From Duganella sp. BJB476 (lineage in GTDB: Bacteria > Pseudomonadota > Gammaproteobacteria > Burkholderiales > Burkholderiaceae_D): a DNA stretch of 64,000 nucleotides. The DNA lies in assembly GCF_003416895.1 (NCBI RefSeq), contig NZ_QVIO01000005.1, positions 1-64,000 of the forward strand. Direction: 5' to 3'. This document shows, in pieces, positions 60,498 through 64,000 of the stretch. The number at the start of each line of letters is the position of its first letter. Position 1 is the first letter of the stretch. The notes beneath the pieces are model-generated. The model saw only the letters and a list, made by a program, of their open reading frames with translations. It did no database searches and was not told the DNA's origin. The translations under genes were made by a program, and so were the position numbers.

Positions 60498-61349
60498 ATG
60501 TCCCGTCTCGCTTCCCGCACCGCCCTCGTCCTCCTCGCCAGCTGCGCCTGCGCCGCCCACGCCGCCGACTGGAGCGACACCTCGCTCAGCTACCGCTACG
60601 GCACCAAGTTCGCCGAGCCGTTCAACAACAACGACATCACCAAGAACATCGTCAACCTGAGCAGCGTGTCCGGCTACAAGTACGGCAAGAACTTCTTCAG
60701 CGTCGACTTCCTGATGTCGTCGGAACTGGACCCGTCGTCGGCCGGCGCCAAGAGCGGCGCGCATGAAGCCTATGCGCTGTACCGCCACACGCTGGACCTG
60801 GGCAAGGTCACCGGCAATAGCTGGGCCTTCGGTCCGGTGCGCGGCGTCGGCGCCACCGCCGGCTTTGATTTCAACAGCAAGACCGACGCCGGCTACAACT
60901 CCAAGAAGCGCATGATCGTCGCCGGCCCGACGCTGATGCTGGACGTGCCGGGCTTCCTCGACGTCAGCCTGCTCGCGCTGTGGGAGAGCAACGCGCCGTT
61001 CAACACCTTCACCGGCGCCGCCACGCCGCGCTACGCCTACAAGACCCACCCGATGCTGACCGCCGCCTGGGGCATCCCGTTCAACGTCGGCATTCCGCTG
61101 TCGTTCGAAGGCTTCGCCAACTTCATCGGCACCAAGGGCAAGAACGAATTCGGCGGCGACACCGCGCGCGAAACCAATATCGACATGCAGGTCATGTACG
61201 ACATGAGCGCCGTGGTCAGTGCGCCGAAGAACACCTTCAAGGTCGGCGTCGAATACCAGTTCTGGAAAAACAAGTTCGGCAACCCTGACACCAACAATCC
61301 TGGCGCAACGGCGAAAACGCCGATGGTCCGCGCCGAATACCACTTCTAA
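60498..61349 (+). CDS. Tsx/OmpK-like nucleoside channel
   Basis: A 283-residue outer-membrane protein with a signal peptide (RTALVLLASCACAAHA) and a 12-strand barrel-like sequence ending in FRAEYHF-type aromatic residue (VRAEYHF). It matches the OmpK/Tsx family of nucleoside-specific channels. Of three in-frame ATGs (60486, 60495, 60498), the last is best spaced from GGAG. It precedes the BMP binding protein by 23 bp and supplies the outer-membrane step for nucleosides. Confidence 0.85.
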   Translation: MSRLASRTALVLLASCACAAHAADWSDTSLSYRYGTKFAEPFNNNDITKNIVNLSSVSGYKYGKNFFSVDFLMSSELDPSSAGAKSGAHEAYALYRHTLDLGKVTGNSWAFGPVRGVGATAGFDFNSKTDAGYNSKKRMIVAGPTLMLDVPGFLDVSLLALWESNAPFNTFTGAATPRYAYKTHPMLTAAWGIPFNVGIPLSFEGFANFIGTKGKNEFGGDTARETNIDMQVMYDMSAVVSAPKNTFKVGVEYQFWKNKFGNPDTNNPGATAKTPMVRAEYHF

Positions 61350-61372
61350 CTCCGTCCAAAGGAAACCGTATG

Positions 61373-62448
<1,076 letters not shown>

Positions 62449-62452
<4 letters not shown>

Positions 62453-63471
62453 CCCCTGATCCGGTCCTGTTGAACGACTGGCACCCGGTCGCGCTCTCGC
62501 AAGAGATCGTGGCCGGCGCGATCGCCGCCACCGACCTGCTGGACACGCGCCTCGCCCTGTGGCGCGACAGCGGCGGTGCGCTGCACGCGTGGCAAGACCG
62601 CTGTCCGCATCGCGGCACCCGTTTGTCGATGGGCGCACTGCACGGCGACACGCTGCGCTGCGCCTACCACGGCTGGACCTTCGGCAGCGAAGGCCGCTGC
62701 CGGCACATCCCCGCGCTGCCGGCGCTGGGCGAAGCGAACCTGAAGGCGCAAGTCGCCACCTTCCGTGTGCAGGAATGTCATGGCCTGGTGTGGGTCTGCC
62801 TCGGCGAGCCTGCCGTGGCCACGCCAGCGCCGCCGCGCTTTCCCGAATTTTCCGACCCGGCCTTGCGCAAGGTCTGGTGCGGCCCGTACGACGTGCAGAG
62901 CAGCGGGCCGCGCATCGTCGAGAACTTCCTCGACATGGCGCATTTCGCCTTTGTCCACGAGGGCATACTGGGCTTGCAGGAACAAGCCGCCATCGCCAAC
63001 TACACCGTCGAAACCTTTGACGATGCCGATTACGGCAGCGGCGTCTGGGCCAGGCAATGCCGCGCATGGCAGCCGCAGGCCAGCAAGGCCGCCACCGGCG
63101 GCGCCGACATCGAATACACCTACCGCGTGGTGCGTCCACTGACGGCGGTGCTGACCAAGCATCCGGTGGACAGTGTGCGCGAGGCGATCGCGCTGATGCT
63201 GCAACCGCTGACCGAAACCACTACCCGCGTCTGGATCATCCTGGCGCTGGACGACTTCACCTCCGGCGACGACGAACTGCGCCAGTTCCAGGACACCATC
63301 TTCCTGCAAGACCGACCGATCCTGGAAAGCCAGAGCCCCGCCAGGCTGCCTTTGATACCGGGCGCCGAAGTGTCGGTGGCCTGCGACCGCATGTCGCTGG
63401 CCTACCGCGCCTATCTCAAACAGCAGAACCTGCGCTACGGGGTGCTGCGCAACGATCAGGAGACAACATGA
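62449..63471 (+). CDS. Rieske oxygenase, candidate purine hydroxylase
   Basis: A 340-residue Rieske non-haem iron oxygenase alpha subunit. CPHRG and CAYHGW bind the [2Fe-2S] cluster, and NFLDMAHFAFVHEG gives the mononuclear iron ligands. The GTG start at 62449 overlaps the BMP stop, and the stop overlaps the next start (ATGA). Family members demethylate vanillate or hydroxylate aromatics. Here, between a nucleoside-binding protein and a guanine-deaminase-like gene, it could hydroxylate hypoxanthine like HpxD of Klebsiella. That is a hypothesis. No reductase gene is adjacent. Confidence 0.82.
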
Positions 63472-63947
63472 GCAACGCCACCGATCAGGACCACGAATTC
63501 CTCACCCGCGTGCTGGCATTGGCGCAGCGCTCGCGCGACGAAGGCCACCATCCCTTCGCCGCCATGGTGGTCGCCGCCGACGGCACGGTGATCTCGGAAG
63601 CGATGAACGCCTCCAGCAGCGACCGCACCGCGCACGCCGAGATGAACGCGCTGCGCCAGGCATCGCAGCGCCACGGCCCCGAGCAGCTGGCGACGGCCAC
63701 GCTGTACGCCAACGCCGAACCTTGCGCCATGTGTGCCGGCGGCACCTACTGGAGCGGCGTGGGACGGGTGGTGTACGCGATGTCCGAAGCGAGCCTGCTG
63801 GCATTGACCGGCAGCGATCCTGAAAATCCGACGCTGTCGCTGCCCTGCCGCGAGGTGTTCGCGCGCGGCCAGCGCCCGACTGAAGTCATCGGACCACTGC
63901 GCGAGGACGAGGCGCGGCAGGCCCACGCAGGATTCTGGAAAAAATAG
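63468..63947 (+). CDS. Guanine-deaminase-like nucleoside deaminase
   Basis: A 159-residue zinc deaminase of the cytidine-deaminase superfamily. THE zinc site is in TAHAEMNAL (His-Ala-Glu) and EPCAMCAG (Pro-Cys-X2-Cys). The size and motifs match bacterial GuaD or TadA-like purine deaminases. It may convert guanine to xanthine or adenine to hypoxanthine. A strong ribosome site (AGGAG) precedes the ATG, which overlaps the oxygenase stop. It is the last visible gene of the operon and ends 53 bp before the window edge. Confidence 0.85.
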   Translation: MSNATDQDHEFLTRVLALAQRSRDEGHHPFAAMVVAADGTVISEAMNASSSDRTAHAEMNALRQASQRHGPEQLATATLYANAEPCAMCAGGTYWSGVGRVVYAMSEASLLALTGSDPENPTLSLPCREVFARGQRPTEVIGPLREDEARQAHAGFWKK

Positions 63948-63969
63948 CTGATGCATTTCATGCAAGTCG

Positions 63970-63987
63970 GGATCATAATTGTGATCC
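63970..63987. promoter_or_regulatory. Palindrome at window end
   Basis: GGATCATAATTGTGATCC is an almost perfect inverted repeat (arms GGATCA and TGATCC). It lies 23 bp after the deaminase stop and looks like an operator for the next gene or a regulator beyond the window. Confidence 0.45.
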
Positions 63988-64000
63988 GGCCTGGTGGAGA

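Overview
The window looks like chromosomal DNA of a high-GC betaproteobacterium of the Oxalobacteraceae (Massilia/Duganella/Janthinobacterium type). This is inferred from codon use, the fused IcmF mutase and fused indolepyruvate ferredoxin oxidoreductase, the complete Tad pilus operon, and a TonB receptor with a GH65 phosphorylase. No database search was possible, so the taxon is a reading and not a result. About 57 protein genes are supported. No rRNA, tRNA or CRISPR array was seen.

Layout. 1-731: the right edge of a mobile or integrated region, with IS21-like terminal repeats, a terminator, three 11-bp integrase-arm-like repeats and a fic gene cut off at those repeats. 772-6295: membrane protein, PHB-depolymerase-like esterase, TPR protein, small membrane protein and a LytS/LytTR two-component pair. 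6308-12303: FAD monooxygenase with divergent TetR, Tat-exported dienelactone hydrolase, solute-binding protein, haloperoxidase-like hydrolase with divergent LysR. 12428-13441: two small exported proteins.

13499-23552 (minus strand): a Tad/Flp pilus operon running from flp pilin (59 aa) and prepilin peptidase through a AAA ATPase, CpaB, secretin, small lipoprotein, TadZ, TadA, TadB, TadC to a TPR lipoprotein. No TadE/F/G minor pilin genes are seen. A diguanylate cyclase and an HD-GYP phosphodiesterase lie next to it, suggesting c-di-GMP control of adhesion.

26427-35973: LysR, the 1188-aa indolepyruvate:ferredoxin oxidoreductase, and IcmF (adenosylcobalamin isobutyryl-CoA mutase with its own G-protein chaperone) behind a promoter holding a palindrome of MerR/LiuR type; then a FrnE-like DsbA protein coupled to an SDR. 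36214-39026: NHL-repeat lipoprotein, SoxR and a RidA-like gene behind a textbook SoxR box.

39019-48107: a disaccharide island: GH65 phosphorylase, beta-phosphoglucomutase, MFS transporter and LacI regulator in one operon, plus a second LacI regulator divergent from a TonB-dependent receptor, with visible LacI-type operators. The likely flow is outer-membrane uptake, inner-membrane import, phosphorolysis, then conversion of beta-glucose-1-phosphate to glucose-6-phosphate.

48242-55608: mixed accessory genes, including a ubiquitin-like MoaD/ThiS protein coupled to a beta-propeller protein, an AhpD-like protein, AraC, a [2Fe-2S] ferredoxin and an Aer-like chemoreceptor. 55805-64000: a nucleoside/purine module: BMP-type ABC transporter (two permeases, double ATPase, binding protein), Tsx/OmpK-like porin, GntR regulator, a Rieske oxygenase and a guanine-deaminase-like enzyme in overlapping genes. 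The last two suggest conversion of imported purines, possibly with the Rieske enzyme acting like the HpxD hypoxanthine hydroxylase.
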